From: Setophaga petechia
Taxonomy: Eukaryota; Chordata; Aves; Passeriformes; Parulidae
Length of the DNA: 64,000 nt
Direction of reading: 5' to 3'
Assembly (NCBI GenBank): GCA_024362935.1
Contig: JANCRA010000014.1
Span: 2,561,001 to 2,625,000 of the forward strand
Shown: positions 1 to 11,593 of the stretch, piece after piece
Position numbering within the stretch: position 1 is the first letter of the stretch
Layout: each line of letters opens with the position of its first letter
Notes under the pieces: generated by a model
Database searches by the model: none
Told to the model about the DNA's origin: nothing
Seen by the model: the letters and a program-made list of their open reading frames with translations, nothing else
Program-made: the position numbers and the translations under genes

Positions 1-118
1 CCAACCCACCTTTTCTCTGTTTGCTCCTAAATGCTCATGGCCAATGTGACCTCCAGTCCTTCCTAGGGCAGACCTGGTCCAAGGAGAGATGGGAAGAGCC
101 TCTTGATCAAGTGGAGAA

Positions 119-497
119 TTGTTGCAGACATCTTTTATTAAAAACCTTTTCTTTAGGATTTTTCCTCCTGAGAAGCCTCAGGAACAAAATGTAAACATTG
201 ATTATCTGCTGCTGTGGAATGTAACAGGTGGATCTTTGATTAGTTTATGTTATTTGTTTTTAATTAATGGCTAATCACAGCTCAGCTAGCTCGGACAGAG
301 AGTCCGAGCCACAAACTTCTGTTATCATTCTTTCTTTTTCTATTCTTAGCTAGCTTTTTGATGAAATCTTTTTTCCTATTCTTTTAGTATAGTTTTAATA
401 TAATATATCTCATAAAATAATAAATCAAACCTTCTAAAACATGGAGTCAGATCCTCGTCTCTCCCCTCATCCTCAGACCCCTGTGAACATGGTCACA
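119..497 (+). mobile_element. Solo LTR of an endogenous retrovirus (copy A)
   Basis: A 379-bp element beginning TTGTTGCAGACATC and ending GGTCACA, flanked by an exact 5-bp target duplication GAGAA (114-118 and 498-502). It closely matches, in opposite orientation, the element at 22782-23167. Internal layout fits an LTR: a polypyrimidine and A/T-rich 3' part with an AATAAA signal at 419-424, followed by a short U5-like tail. No gag, pol or env sequence adjoins it, so it is a solo LTR left by recombination. The family resembles passerine LTRs with 5-bp duplications (ERVL-like); the family name was not verified. Confidence 0.85.
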
Positions 498-502
498 GAG
501 AA

Positions 503-935
503 GGGAGGGACCACTCGCTTGTATTTAAGGCAAGGAAGGGAAAAATCAGAGGGAAACTTTCACTTGTGGTGTGAGCAGCAGGGCGAGGAGGGCCTGCAGG
601 AAGGAGGCTCGTGGTGGGGAAGGTGGGGAAGGTGGTCTGTGGGGTTCACCACCGAGCAGGAGGTGGAAAAGGTGGGGGAAAGTGAGAGATGGTGGTGGTT
701 GGAGGGAGGTTCATTGCTGGTGCAGCTCAGGAGAAGGGTGAGCACCTGCCCTGCCCAATGTCCAGCCCTGGTGCTACACAACATCATCCCTGGGAGGGGA
801 AGGAGCAATTGTGGCTGAGCTGAACCCCAAACCAGGCTGAGGGAAGCCTGGGCTGTGGGTTGTGGCTGCAGCATGCAGGGTCAGAGCCCCCAGCACAGCC
901 CTGCTCCATGGACATCTTAATGCCCTCAACCTCCC
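503..935. other. Unique sequence, purine-rich, no gene seen
   Basis: G-rich imperfect repeats (GGGGAAGGTGG type) lie around 600-720. Open stretches on both strands here are short, overlap each other and show no recognisable protein. Nothing else is visible. Confidence 0.5.
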
Positions 936-1640
936 CATGGCTGTGGGGCCCAACCCCTGTGGAGTGATGGCCAAGAAAGAGCTGGGTTGTGTGGGATGGG
1001 ATCAGAAAGGAGAGAGGGGTTGGGCAGGACACAGCCCCAGTCTCTCCTGGGAGAGGGGGAATCTCCTGGGTTCCTCCTGAGGAGCATCTCTGGTGTCTTC
1101 TCGATTCCTCTTTGCTGCCCACAGCCACTGACAGGGCTGAGTCCCTTTTTGTGGGGCTGAGACCAAGATCAGGCTGAATGGAGGGGAAACAAACCCTCTG
1201 TGCCCACCCTGGGTGGCTCTGCAACGGGGTGGATGTGGGGAACTCTTGGTCTCAACAAGATTCTGGAAATTCTGGAAATTCAACTGCTCATGGCTGTGGG
1301 GCCCAACCCCTCTGGAGTGATGGCCCAGAAAGAGCTGGATTGTGTGGGGATGGGATCAGAAAGGAGAGAGGGGTTGGGCAGGACACAGCCCCAGTCTCTC
1401 CTGGGAGAGGGGGAATCTCCTGGGTTCCTCCTGGAGGAGCATCTCTGGTGTCTGCTCGATTCCTCTTTGCTGCCCACAGCCACTGATGGGGCTGAGTCCC
1501 TTTTTGTGGGGCTCAGACCAGGATCAGGCTGAATGGAGGAGAAACAAACCCTCTGTGCCCACCCTGGGTGGCTCTGCAACGGGGTGGATGTGGGGAACTC
1601 TCGGTCTCAACAAGAGGCTGGAAATTCTGGGGTAATTTTA
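936..1640. repeat. Two-copy tandem duplication, period 353 bp
   Basis: Copy 1 (936-1288) and copy 2 (1289 to about 1640) align over nearly their full length with scattered single-base differences and a few small indels; both start CATGGCTGTGGGGCCCAACC. ORFs on both strands are carried through both copies simply because the sequence is repeated. No protein family is recognised in any frame, so it is treated as a noncoding local duplication. Confidence 0.9.
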
Positions 1641-2079
1641 ACCTTGCTGTGGGTTGTGTAGAAACCGAGGGGTTTTACAGCTTTGCTGTGCTGGGCACTC
1701 AGAGTCACAGGGTGCAACTCCCCCAGGAGAAACAGCGAGTCCCAGCTGGAGCAGGGCAGGACCAGAGTGAGCCCTCAGGGTTGGGATGCTCTGGAATGTC
1801 CTTTCCCACCTCCTCAGGCTGAGGGCTGTGCCCTCTGGTGAAAAGCAGAGCAGTGATGGCTCAGGGGAATTGGTTCTCAAGGAGGGTTTAGAAAAAGCAC
1901 AATTTCTTCATTTTTCCCCATCAGATTTTTCTGTGGGGTGAAGCTGTAAGAAGGAGTCATGAAGCCAAGAGGTGTCAGGAGGGTTTTTGAGTACCAGGGA
2001 GGATTTAGTGTGGCAGGCAGGTGTCTGGCCAGGCTGGCTGGCCAGCACCCATCTCATCTGGATGCCCTTTGGGCCATCT
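1641..2079. other. Unique sequence, nothing recognised
   Basis: No repeat, RNA gene or credible exon is visible in this stretch. Confidence 0.5.
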
Positions 2080-2130
2080 AGTTTGGACTAGGTGACCTTT
2101 AATAATCCCTTCTGTCCCAGATTATTTTAC
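2080..2130 (+). mobile_element. CR1: Probable degraded CR1 LINE 3' tail
   Basis: The segment GGACTAGGTGACCTTTAATA, followed by a decayed version of the CCCTTCCAACCC tail, resembles the last roughly 50 bp of a plus-strand CR1. It is short and diverged, so a chance match is possible. Confidence 0.45.
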
Positions 2131-2325
2131 CTGGCCTGGAACTCCTCCTGCTGTGAGTTTGAAACTGCAGAGCTCTTGATGTGAAAGCATAACCTGGCCT
2201 TGGGTTTTGCCCTCTTGAGAAATTATTCCGTGTTTCTGGGAAAGTGACATCATCTTTTAGAGCTGCTGCAGGAAAAGGTGCCACTGTGTCATTTCTGGTC
2301 CTGTCTCCTAATTTTGGTTCTTACT

Positions 2326-2476
2326 CACAGAATCCCAGACAGGTTTGGGTTGGAAGGCATTTTAAAGCTCATCCCATCCCACCCCTGCCATGGTAGGGAC
2401 ACCTTCCACTATCCCAGGGTGCTCCAAGCCCTGTCCAGCCTGGCCTTGGACATTTCCAGGGATGGGACAGCCACAT
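2326..2476 (-). mobile_element. CR1: CR1 LINE 3' fragment
   Basis: Read on the plus strand it starts CACAGAATCCCAGACAGG, then GTTTGGGTTGGAAGG, then the characteristic GGACACCTTCCACTATCCCA and GCTCCAAGCCCTGTCCAGCC blocks. This is the reverse complement of the CR1 3' end. It is 5'-truncated, as nearly all CR1 copies are, and holds no coding part. Confidence 0.88.
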
Positions 2477-4267
2477 TTTGAAGAGTTTAAACACTTTAGC
2501 ACAACAGTGGAAAACCAGGGATTTTGCTGTAATTTTTGTGAAGCTGGTGGAGTTTGTAGCAGCCTCTTTCTAAAGTCAGTAATGAAAGCAAGGCAATAAA
2601 TGATGCCTGGAGTCTCTGGAGCATTTTTGCACAGAAACTCCAACCCCAGGAGCAAGAAAATCTTTGCCTGCCCATGAAGGTTCATTTTGCAAAGGCTGAA
2701 TATCCTGGATATCTCACCTTGCCCCACGGGGAATTTGTTCATCTCCAAACAACCAGGAGCTGTTCAGGAGGAGCTGATTCATCACAGCCCAGTCCTTGAG
2801 ACATCCTGCTCCTTATCAGCCCTGCAGGGCTATCAGGAGAGGTGAGGCTGGAAAGGAGCCCAGGGAATTTAATAATTCACTCTTGATCTGTGTGGCTGTC
2901 ACCAATGGACGCTGAGGTGCTGCCAGAGACGGGAGCTGATCCCAGGGCAGGGCCAGATCTTAAAATAGGAGGATGGGAATGAATGGTAACGTTTGTTTTC
3001 CCTTTTATTGGCCTGCTGTAAAGGTTCAGCTCCAGCCTGAGCTGTCAGTTGGGCATGATGTGGTAACCCCAGAGTTCCAGGAATCGTGCCTGAGGTGGCC
3101 CGTGGACCTGTGACCCCAATCTGAGCTGATTTAGCACACCTCTGGTTTTTATTGAGATAAGAAATAGTGGTGAGTTGATCATATCTCTCCCGTTCCTTAC
3201 TTTTCTGCCATTTTAGCTATTTTATTAGGGATTTTTTGGTCACAAGTGGAGGCTGGCAGAGCCAGAGCTGCTGTCCTGTGCATTCAATCAGCTTTTCTCA
3301 GGCTGGATTTGGGACAGAGCTAATTCTCCCCAAAACCAGAATATTTCCATCACATGCTTCAGCCTCAGAGTTTGCAGGTGTGATCATCTCATCTGGTTCT
3401 GAGGTAACTCCACTGCCTACAAAAGGCAAGTGCTTAAGCTTTGAGAATTCACAGAGCTGCAAAAAAAAACTTCCCCAACTCCTTTCCCCCAGCACCAAGA
3501 GCTGCTCTCAGTTTTGTACAGGCGAAACCTGGAGTTTCACTGAAACCAGCTGAAGAAAGTCCTCCCCATCCTGTAACCCCTCTCCTTCTCCAGATATTTA
3601 TTATGTGCTTGTGTTACAGCCTCCTCCTGAATCTGGAATTCAAGAGGAATTCTGACTTGAGACCAAATTGTCAAAAGCAAGTAGGAAAAAAAAATTAAAC
3701 CAATGAGCTGCAGTGTGCAAAACCCATGCGCAGAGAACAACAAAATCCACAAAATAAATATTTATTTTATTCTACTGAAGCTTCCTGAATAGTCAAGTAG
3801 GACTTTTCCTGCTGGGATGAGCCCGGATGAGATCCATTCCCTGTGACAAAACAAGCCTTGAGTTCAGACTTTGGCCTCTGCTGAGAATTAATTAATCTGC
3901 TCTTAGCGAGATCTCAGCTCCTGAGATGCTGAGCCCAGGGGTACCCCTGCTTTAAAAATCAGAATTTCCTTGCAGAAATTCTGGCAGAAAAAGTGATGAG
4001 TGCCAGAGTGGGTGCAGGAGTGGCCTCGGGGCTCATTTACATTTACGGGTGAGAAGTGGGGTGTGAGCTGCTTTCCTGTCAGCGCCAGGCTTGGCCCTAA
4101 AACCCCCTCTTGGTTTGGTGTCCCTCAGGGCTGGAGCAAGGTCTTGAAGGGGGAAAAGTCCTGAGGGGTGCCAAACCTCTTTTCCTTGTGGGTGGATTGG
4201 CTGGTGTCCTGTAATGGGGTTGAGCCTCTCCTTTGTCACCTCTATTTGTGGTTGCCTTGGCTCGTTA
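2477..4267. other. Unique sequence, no gene recognised
   Basis: Stop codons are frequent in all frames and no domain is recognised. A short A/T stretch lies near 3750-3775. No CpG cluster is seen. Confidence 0.5.
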
Positions 4268-4320
4268 AACGTCTGGACTTGATGATCTTAGAGATCTTTT
4301 CTGACCTCAATGATTTTATT
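4268..4320 (+). mobile_element. CR1: CR1 LINE 3' tail (older type)
   Basis: CTGGACTTGATGATCTTAGA followed by a TTTTCTGACCTCAATGATTT stretch matches the alternative CR1 3' end (GGACTTGATGATCTTGGAGG type). Only the terminal 50 bases remain recognisable. Confidence 0.6.
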
Positions 4321-6059
4321 GTCATGTTTCCTTCTCCCAGGAGGCTTGCTCCATTCTTAGAAGAGTTGGATGGGGCTTGGAGCAAACAAAATTCTCCAAG
4401 AAAAATTCCCCAAGGTATTTTGTCCAAGTGTTCATCTTTGGATCTGAAGGAAATAGAAGCGTTTTGTGGAGGGGAGCTCCACAAAACACTTTTGGTGGTT
4501 TTCCAGCACCACTTTTTTGTGGTGTTCCAGCCATGCTGGGAAACCAATTCCCTTGGGTTGACCCTGGAATGCTGCAGGATCCCATGTCCCTGAATCCCCA
4601 ACTTGCTGGGCATGGGTGCAGCAGCTGAGCTTGGGGACATTCCTGTGGAAAGGGACACGTTTAATAGAGTCCTTGATGAAGGAGATTGTTTTAGCATCCC
4701 AAACTTTCCTTAACCAATAAATGCTGTGTCAGACAAGCTGCAGGGCTGGGGAGGAGTGGTTGTTCTGCCATATTGAGTATGCCAGGGAATGAGGGAAATC
4801 TATTTTTCCTGCTTTATTTCCTTTTCCCTGCTGTTATTGATGGACTCCTTGTCCCTTTTTTTTCCCACTGTTTTTGGTGCAGGAGGCTGCAAGGTGGAAT
4901 GGGACATTAATCCTGGTACTCCTTCCACATCCTTGTATCAACACTGAGGTGGAAGGCAGAACTGAGCATCCCTTCAGGGCAAAAGGGTGTTTTATAGGAA
5001 TAAACAACAAAAAAAGAGAGAGCAAACCAGGTCAGAGATGAATCCAGGCCTCAGGGGCGTTTGCAAAAGAGCTGGAAATCTCACAAAAGGCCTCATGAGA
5101 TTTCTGATACTTCCCACTTCTGGCTGGGCCAGAAATACCACAAGAACAACGCTGCATCATCATTCTCAGCTCTGGCTCTGCTCTTCCCACACTCCCAGCC
5201 GGGATCAGCCTCCCAAACCTCCTCCAGGCCGGGGATCCACCAGCACTGCCAGGCACAGGCTCCATCTGGCTTTTCCTTTCAGCCCCAGGCCTTGAGCAGG
5301 GAGATATTTTTGGTCCAGAAACCAAATGAGTCATTTTGTGGATCCCAAGGACTATTTTTGGGTCGGGGTGTGCGCCTCCCCCTGCTGATGCTGCCAGGGC
5401 ATCTTCAGCCACCCGGGGCAGGTGGGCACTGCACCCTCAGCCTCAGATCCAGCTGGATGGCAGAGCCTGAGGCTGCCCCCGGCCCAGGGCTGTTGTGCAA
5501 TCCCTCTGTTCACGTTTCAGAGCTCGGTCCTTACCCTTTCCGCCCTCCAGGCCGGGTTTGTTATGCAGAGGAAGCTTCTGAGGAGCCCCGACAAACAGAC
5601 AGGAAACCGAGTCTTTCACCGCGCGGACACATTGTCTGCCCGGGGCTAAATTTGAACATTAAAAAGACCTTATTTATTTCTTTTATTTATAAATCCTCAG
5701 CCGTGTGCTTTGAAGACAAGCCCTGAGTGGGAAGGGTGAGGGGAAGGGCAGCCAGCGCCGTGTGGGCCAAAGTTCAGCTCTGGTGTGTGGGGTGGGATCA
5801 GGGCAGGCTTGGATGCTCCATGCCATGGCCTGATGCCCAGGTGGGAATGGCCAGCTGAGATTGTGGGGCTTGAATGGGACAGCTCTGGTGAGAAGTTTTG
5901 GGGTGGAGGCTTCACTTAGGAGCTCATGGGCCTCGCCTGTGAGGGTGATGGTGAAGGTGGTGCTGGGATCCATCCTACATGGCCTGGCTGAGGCTGAAAT
6001 CCTCAGCCTCAATGTCCCCACAGAGGGTGGGTGATGAGGGATTCACATCCAGGATTGGA
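4321..6059. other. Unique sequence with a possible conserved segment at 5540-5720
   Basis: The longest open stretch (5061-5726, plus, 221 codons) has no recognisable domain and is judged chance. The subsegment 5540-5720 stands out: several CpGs (ACCGCGCGGAC) run directly into an A/T-rich TTATTTATTTCTTTTATTTA tract, a texture often seen in conserved noncoding elements. That is inference only. Confidence 0.4.
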
Positions 6060-6198
6060 TCCCTGGAAGGGTTTAAAGCCAGGTTGGATGGGGCTTGGAG
6101 CCATCTTGGATCGTGGGAGCTGTCCCTGCTTGTGGCAGGGGTTGGGATGAGATGATCTTTAAGGTCCCTTCCAACCCAAACCATTCCAAGATTCCAAG
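6060..6198 (+). mobile_element. CR1: CR1 LINE 3' end with terminal direct repeat
   Basis: Runs from CCCTGGAAGGGTTTAAAGCC through AGGTTGGATGGGGCTTGGAG to GATGATCTTTAAGGTCCC, then the CCAACCCAAACC tail. It ends in two tandem copies of the octamer ATTCCAAG (6183-6198), a variant of the CR1 terminal 8-bp repeat. This fixes the plus orientation and an intact 3' end; the 5' part is truncated. Confidence 0.92.
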
Positions 6199-7712
6199 GT
6201 CAGGTGGCCACTCCATGTCCACACCTGGAGTCATCACCACCTTGGCCACCACCTCTGGAGAAGCTGCTCATGTCTCCAGCAGCATCAGAGCTGCCTCCCA
6301 CCAACCCACGGCCTCCTGCTCCCACCATTGACCCTGGTGAGGCCATCAGAGGAACCAGAGGCTCCTTTGGAGATTTTTTTTTTTGTTTTCCATGTCTCAG
6401 AGGGTATTTCCAGGCAAAGGTAGTGTGGGAGAGGCAGGCAGATCTCAACCACCACAGAAGGTTTTAAAAAGTGAAAACACGAAGTCGAAAGCTGCCAAAC
6501 CTGCATCAACTTCCCAAATCCCACCTGAAATTTAGCAAAAGGCACAGGGAAAGTAAAAGTTCCAGCGCTGCTTTTTTTGGAGCCGTGGTTTCTTTTTTAA
6601 TGTTGTTGTTGCTCTTGGAGAAACATCTCCCTTTATTCTGAGAAAAGGGAAGCGCTGGGGCCGTGGCTTCTGGGGAGTTGAGGATCTGCCCCTCAGGAGA
6701 GCAAAACTGGGGTCAACTCCAGCACCCAGGTTTGCACCAGGGCTTGGACAATTCAACAGCGATGCTAAAGTCCCTGTGGCATGGCCAGGAGCTGCAGGAG
6801 GAGATACAGAAGAAGAGAAACCTCTTGTCCTCTCTCTCTGCCCCATTCAGAGCATGGATGGGTTTGGGCACAGAGCTGCTCCATCTCCCCCCTCCTGAGG
6901 GTGAGGCTGGGCTCAGCTGCACCAAAACCCACCAGTCCCAGCGACCTTTTTCTTTATTTAACCCTCCCCGAGCCCAGGATTGAGGAGCCACTTCCACATT
7001 TGCTGCTGGCCACGGGCAGAAAGCCCTTGGAGCCGTTTCTGCTCCTCCTGCCCGGCCGGCCTCGCTCGCAGATGCTCAAACCACACGTTCCTTCACCCAG
7101 CCTGGCCCAGCACAGATGGACACAGCTCAGAACACCCCAAAATAACGCCTGGCCTGGCCACAGCAGTCCTGCGAGGGTCTCCCAGCCAGAGCAGCTGGGG
7201 CTGAGGGGACAGGCTAAAAATAGGGGTGTGCTGCAAGTTTCTGGAGATGCCAAAAAGCGTGAGGTGAAACTCAGTCTGGGTTAACTGAAAAGCTGAGGGT
7301 GTATTTGGGGTTATTTCTGCTTGGGGAGGTCAGCAGGAGGAATGGGGGAGCCCTCTTGGGCATGGGTTTAGTGGGGTCTCCCCATCACCTCTGGGCATTG
7401 CCTGTGTTTGCTAAGTGGGGTCACCACCCTGCAGGGAGCTGCATTCTGGGGCCCAAAGGTGCTAAAGCTGTGCTGTACCCACAGATTTTGGGGTTTTTTT
7501 TGGGAGAAATCTGCAGGTTTAGCATCTTTGCCTCATACAGAGTGTCCAGCCCAGCATCCCAGTGCGGCTGCACACTCCAGCTGAGCCCCACCCTGCCCAT
7601 GAGGATGCCCAAACCCTCCATCCCTGCACAAGGACAGCATGAAAATCTCTCTCTGATATTTCCACCCACGGCCCACGAGCTGAGGACATGGCTGGAATTT
7701 TGTGTGGGACCC
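6199..7712. other. Unique sequence, no gene recognised
   Basis: Contains a T-run near 6370 and several ORFs of 60-170 codons that shadow one another without a recognisable product. Confidence 0.5.
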
Positions 7713-7970
7713 CCTGAGCACACCAGAAGCTTGGAATGCTGGATGCAAAGAGCTCAAGTGTTGAGAAAATTGGGAAATTTGTCAGGTTTAGCGACTCTCC
7801 AGGGTTTGAAATTTCACAAGATGATGTGCAACTCACTGATGTTTAGCAAAAAAATCAGCTTCCAGGTCCATTCAAAAGTGGGGGGAATAGGATTGAAAGC
7901 TTTAAATAAAGTGTCAAACCAGATCTAAATGAGGAAAAAGTGGAATAACAAAGATGAAAGTGCTGTTCCT
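7713..7970 (+). repeat. Left arm of a 258-bp inverted repeat
   Basis: This segment is the reverse complement of 8700-8957 over its whole length. By eye there are four substitutions and two compensating one-base indels (7 A versus 6 T, and 6 G versus 7 C), i.e. about 98% identity. The match stops abruptly at 7713 and 7970. Neither end shows a recognised transposon terminus or target duplication. Confidence 0.92.
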
Positions 7971-8699
7971 TCCCATCTATGTCTTTGGGACCCCCTGTAT
8001 TCCCCACCAAGCCCAGGGGAATCCATCCCATCCCCGTCCCCCCACCTTGCACAACCCCCCTGGCTCCTTCTCCTTCTCCTTCCTCACCCTGGGTGAAATC
8101 AGAGCTGTTATTTCAAAGAGAAGCTTGTGATTTATCGCTGTAATCTCAACCACAAGTTGAGCTGGCAGGAGTTAGGGGAGCCACGAGGAATAACAGAGGG
8201 CTTGGCCATTCATTTCAGCATCCTCTGCTCTCTGGAGGTTTTTATTTCTTCACTACAGCAGCAGGGAAAGATGAGTTTCTCACAGAAAGAGGAGAAAATG
8301 AAAAGGGGAAAAAAGGGATTGCCCGGGATTTGTGCTGAAGTAGCTCAAAATGGGGCTGTTTCTCTGCATCCTGGTTTTAAAAAAATCAGTTTTTTTCAGC
8401 TTAAAAACCTGAGATCATTGCAGCAACCAGAGGGACCAGCCCTGCAGGGCAAAGGGGGACACCTTGGGATGGTGCTGCTGGTCCAAGGGCAGAGCTGAGG
8501 GAGGGTTTCTCTATATTTTTCCCATTTTTCCTTTCTCCATAAGTCACTTTTAGAGCTCCCAGCAGCCAGCCTGGCAAGCACAGCTTTGCAGGGATGTTAA
8601 TGAGTCTTTAAATCAAAGGTTTGTGGTGGCCAAAGCAAACCTGGTGTCTCCTGCCAGAAAGGGGCTGCACAGAGAGCTCCCAAAACCGCCTGGCTGTGG
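7971..8699. other. 729-bp spacer between inverted-repeat arms
   Basis: Ordinary-looking sequence between the two arms. It has no transposase-like ORF: the open stretch at 8127-8498 (plus, 123 codons) resembles no known protein. Confidence 0.6.
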
Positions 8700-8957
8700 A
8701 GGAACAGCACTTTCATCTTTGTTATTCCACTTTTTCCTCATTTAGATCTGGTTTGACACTTTATTTAAAGCTTTCAGTTCTATTCCCCCCCACTTTTGAA
8801 TGGACCTGGAAGCTGATTTTTTGCTAAACATCAGTGAGTTGCACATCATCTTGTGAAATTTCAAACCCTGGAGAGTCGCTAAACCTGACAAATTTCCCAA
8901 TTTTCTCAACACTTGAGCTCTTTGCATCCAATATTCCAAGCTTCTGGTGTGCTCAGG
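8700..8957 (-). repeat. Right arm of a 258-bp inverted repeat
   Basis: Reverse complement of 7713-7970. A transcript crossing both arms could fold into a long hairpin. Similarity begins right after GGCTGTGG and ends after GTGCTCAGG, with unrelated flanks. Confidence 0.92.
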
Positions 8958-10404
8958 AGAAATCCATCAATTTTTTATGCCTTTTCCTTGTTTTACAGAA
9001 GAAAAGAACTGTTTTTCCTGGCTGGCTGCAGACTGTGGGGGAGTCAGATTTTAACCCACTCTGAGGAAATGACAAAGCTTTAACTCCCCTGCAAGGCAAC
9101 GAAATAATTTTCATTAAATCAAATCTTTGCAAGGAGTTGTTTTCCAAGCCAAAAAAATAAAAAGAAAAAAAGAAAAAAGAAGAGAAAGAAAAAAAATTTG
9201 CTCTTCCTTGGCCTTTCTGCTTTGCTAACCCACTTTGACATCTATTAGCAATTATTTATTTCCTTCCCTGTTGGCTGTTTATGGTGCAATTTTTCACCCA
9301 AATAGGCATTACTCAATAATAACCCCTGCAGAAAGGCAATTAGGAAACATGAAGGGGGTGGTTACAGAGATTGTGGGGCTTTTCCCAACCCCAAAATCTC
9401 ATTTTTTATGGCCCAAACAGAGCTGGAGATGCCTCTCAGGGCAGCAGAACCCTGCCAGGCGCTGGGACTGGAGCATCCCATCCTCACCCAGGGTTTTGTC
9501 CCTGCTCTTTGCAGCTCTTGCAGGGAGCCACGAGCTGCAGAGCCCAGATTTAGGGAGGCTCCACTTTCGTTGTCTCCTGGGTAATAATCTTCTTTCTTCC
9601 CTTTGGGTTTGGCTGATGAGGAAGGGCTGTAAAAACAACAGGATTCTTGTTCCTTAATGAAAATGCTCGGTGCCCAAAGAGGAGTTCCCATGAAGCCGCA
9701 AGGTAGTGCAAAACTGAAAAGAAAACTCAAAAAATCTTTGCAAAACCGGCTCAATGTTTGGGTGCAGCATCTCAGGAGCGTTTCCCCATTCCACCCCTCT
9801 GTGGGGACAGCTCAGGGCAGGTCACCCACCCTCCAAAATCCCCCCTGAGCCACGGCTTTCTCAAGAAAACACTCCTTGCGTGCGAGAAGCCGCAGTGGAG
9901 AGGGGAAAAAAACTGAGATTTGAGTTGAAATGATGGAGCTTATAAGGAAATAAAGACTTTTTCTGGCCGTGCCTTGTGCTTGATCCTCCTGAGGGTGCTG
10001 AGGGGGTTCAGGGCATGGTGCTGGTGGGGTTTGGGGCTGGGGCTGAGTGACAAAAGCCCCCCCAGGCAGGGCGGGCAGGAACCACGCTAGAGAGGGGTGA
10101 GAGCACAGCGGGTGCTGCTCGAAGGTGGGGACAGCCCAGGCCTGGTTCTGCTTGGCTGCAGCTGCCACCCAAAATAATCAAACCTCAGCCCAGAGTTTCT
10201 GCTGCTGCTGCTGCTGAGGGAAAGTTAATTTTCATTTTCCGACCGCTTTCCCATCCGGGACATGCGAGGGCTGCTGGGGTGGGGGATGTGGGGCACCAAG
10301 GGGCACTGAGATGCCACTGGGGCTGGCTCTGGGGTGGCTTTTGGACAGGGAGGGGGCTCTGAGAGTGAGGTGGGGAGGGGATACAGCACTGGGAATGGGA
10401 TCAT
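8958..10404. other. Unique sequence with an A-rich tract
   Basis: An A/G-rich low-complexity tract spans about 9150-9198, and a short (GCT)n run lies at about 10200-10216. No exon, RNA gene or older transposon is recognised. Confidence 0.5.
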
Positions 10405-10885
10405 GAGCCGTGGGTTGGTTTGGGATGGGAGGGATCTTAAATCTTATCTCAATCCAGCCCTGCCGTGGCAGGGACACCTTCCACTGTCCCAGGGTGCTCC
10501 AAACCACATCCAGCCTGGCCTTGGGCACTGCCAGGGATCCAGGGGCAGCCTCAGCTGCTCTGGGCACCTGTGCCAGCACCTCCCACCCACCCAGGGAAGA
10601 AATCCTTCCCAAAATCCCACCTAACCCTACCCCCTCAGTGTGAGGCAAATCCCCTTCTCCTGTCACTGCAGCTTTTGCCCAAAATCTCTCTTATTTCTGT
10701 CTCTCTCCATCTTTCCTGTGGGTTCCCTTCAGGCCCCACTTAAACCACCCTGAATTTTCCCTTTCCCAGGCTGGGCACTCCCAGATCTCCCATCTTTTCC
10801 TCAGGGCAGAGCTGCTCCATCCCTCTGATCACCCTGGAGCCTCTGGACCCTCTCCAGCAGCTGGGGTGGGACATTGTGCTGCTCC
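10405..10885 (-). mobile_element. CR1: CR1 LINE fragment, about 480 bp
   Basis: Plus-strand blocks typical of the CR1 reverse complement occur in order: GGTTTGGGATGGGAGGGATC, GGGACACCTTCCACTGTCCC, GCTCCAAACCACATCCAGCC, TCAGCTGCTCTGGGCACCTG, then CCATCCCTCTGATCACCCTG and GGACCCTCTCCAGCAGCTGG. This is the longest CR1 piece in the window, reaching several hundred bases into the 3' region, and it ends just before an LTR. Confidence 0.88.
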
Positions 10886-10924
10886 CAACAAACCCGTGGG
10901 CTCTCAGATCGGCTGGGAAGGTGT

Positions 10925-11593
10925 CCTTGCCTGTCACTGTGATATTTTATGAAAAATCCCTCTGCCAGGATTTTTCTCCTGAGGAGCTGAGAAGCCTCAG
11001 AAACGAAATGGAAACAATAATTTTCTACAAAATCTCCAATTTCGTGCTAAAATTCTGATTGCTTGAAATGTGGTTTGAAGGTTGTTTAACAACAGGTGCA
11101 TCTTAGATTGGTTCCATGTGAATTGTTTGTACTTTATGGCCAATCCCAGTCCAGGACTCTGGTCAGTCATGGGTTTTTATCATTTTTTTCTGGTCTTCTG
11201 ATGTCTTCTTTCTCTCTTTCTTTAGTATAATTTTAGTATATAATTTCCATATAATACAATTAATGTAATATAATGTAATATAATACAATACAATAATATA
11301 ATATAATACAATACAATAATATAATATAATACTATAATATAATATAATATAATATAATATAATATAATATAATATAATATAATACAATAATATAATATAA
11401 TAAAATATAATATAATATAATACAATACAATAATATAATATAATATAATACAACATAATATAATACAACATAACATAACACAATACAACATAACATCATA
11501 ACATCATATAATAATGTAATAAATCAGCCCTCTAAGAACTTGGAGTCAATTCTCATCTCTCATCTCGTCCTAGAGACCCCAACACCACCACAA
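10925..11593 (+). mobile_element. Solo LTR related to copy A, with microsatellite expansion (copy B)
   Basis: Shares with 119-497 the ATTTTATGAAAAATCC-like 5' part, the CTGAGAAGCCTCAG motif, a GATTGGTT/CCAATC middle, the TTAGTATAATTTTAGTATA block and the TTGGAGTCAATTCTCATCTC tail. It is a diverged subfamily. No exact target duplication was found, so the ends are approximate. Its length exceeds the other copies because of the A/T array inside it. Confidence 0.78.
11222..11515. repeat. (AATAT/AATAC)n microsatellite inside LTR copy B
   Basis: Nearly 300 bp of pentamer-like TATAATATAATACAATACAA units grown from the A/T-rich R region of the LTR. ORFs on the minus strand rich in Tyr and Ile are artefacts of the repeat. 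Confidence 0.93.

Noticed and set aside
1..113. Left edge as part of a larger element
   Set aside because: No similarity to other parts of the window; it is the flank of LTR copy A.
5061..5726. 221-codon plus ORF
   Set aside because: No recognised domain and no codon bias; GC-rich stretches easily give such ORFs by chance.
7299..7928. 209-codon plus ORF
   Set aside because: Runs into the inverted-repeat arm, with no domain; the same arm gives an unrelated ORF on the other strand at 8742-8939.
11163..11491. Tyr/Ile-rich ORFs suggesting a membrane protein
   Set aside because: Direct translation of the (AATAT)n array.
119..11593. LTR copies A and B as the two ends of one provirus
   Set aside because: They are from diverged subfamilies, A has its own perfect target duplication, and no retroviral genes lie between them.
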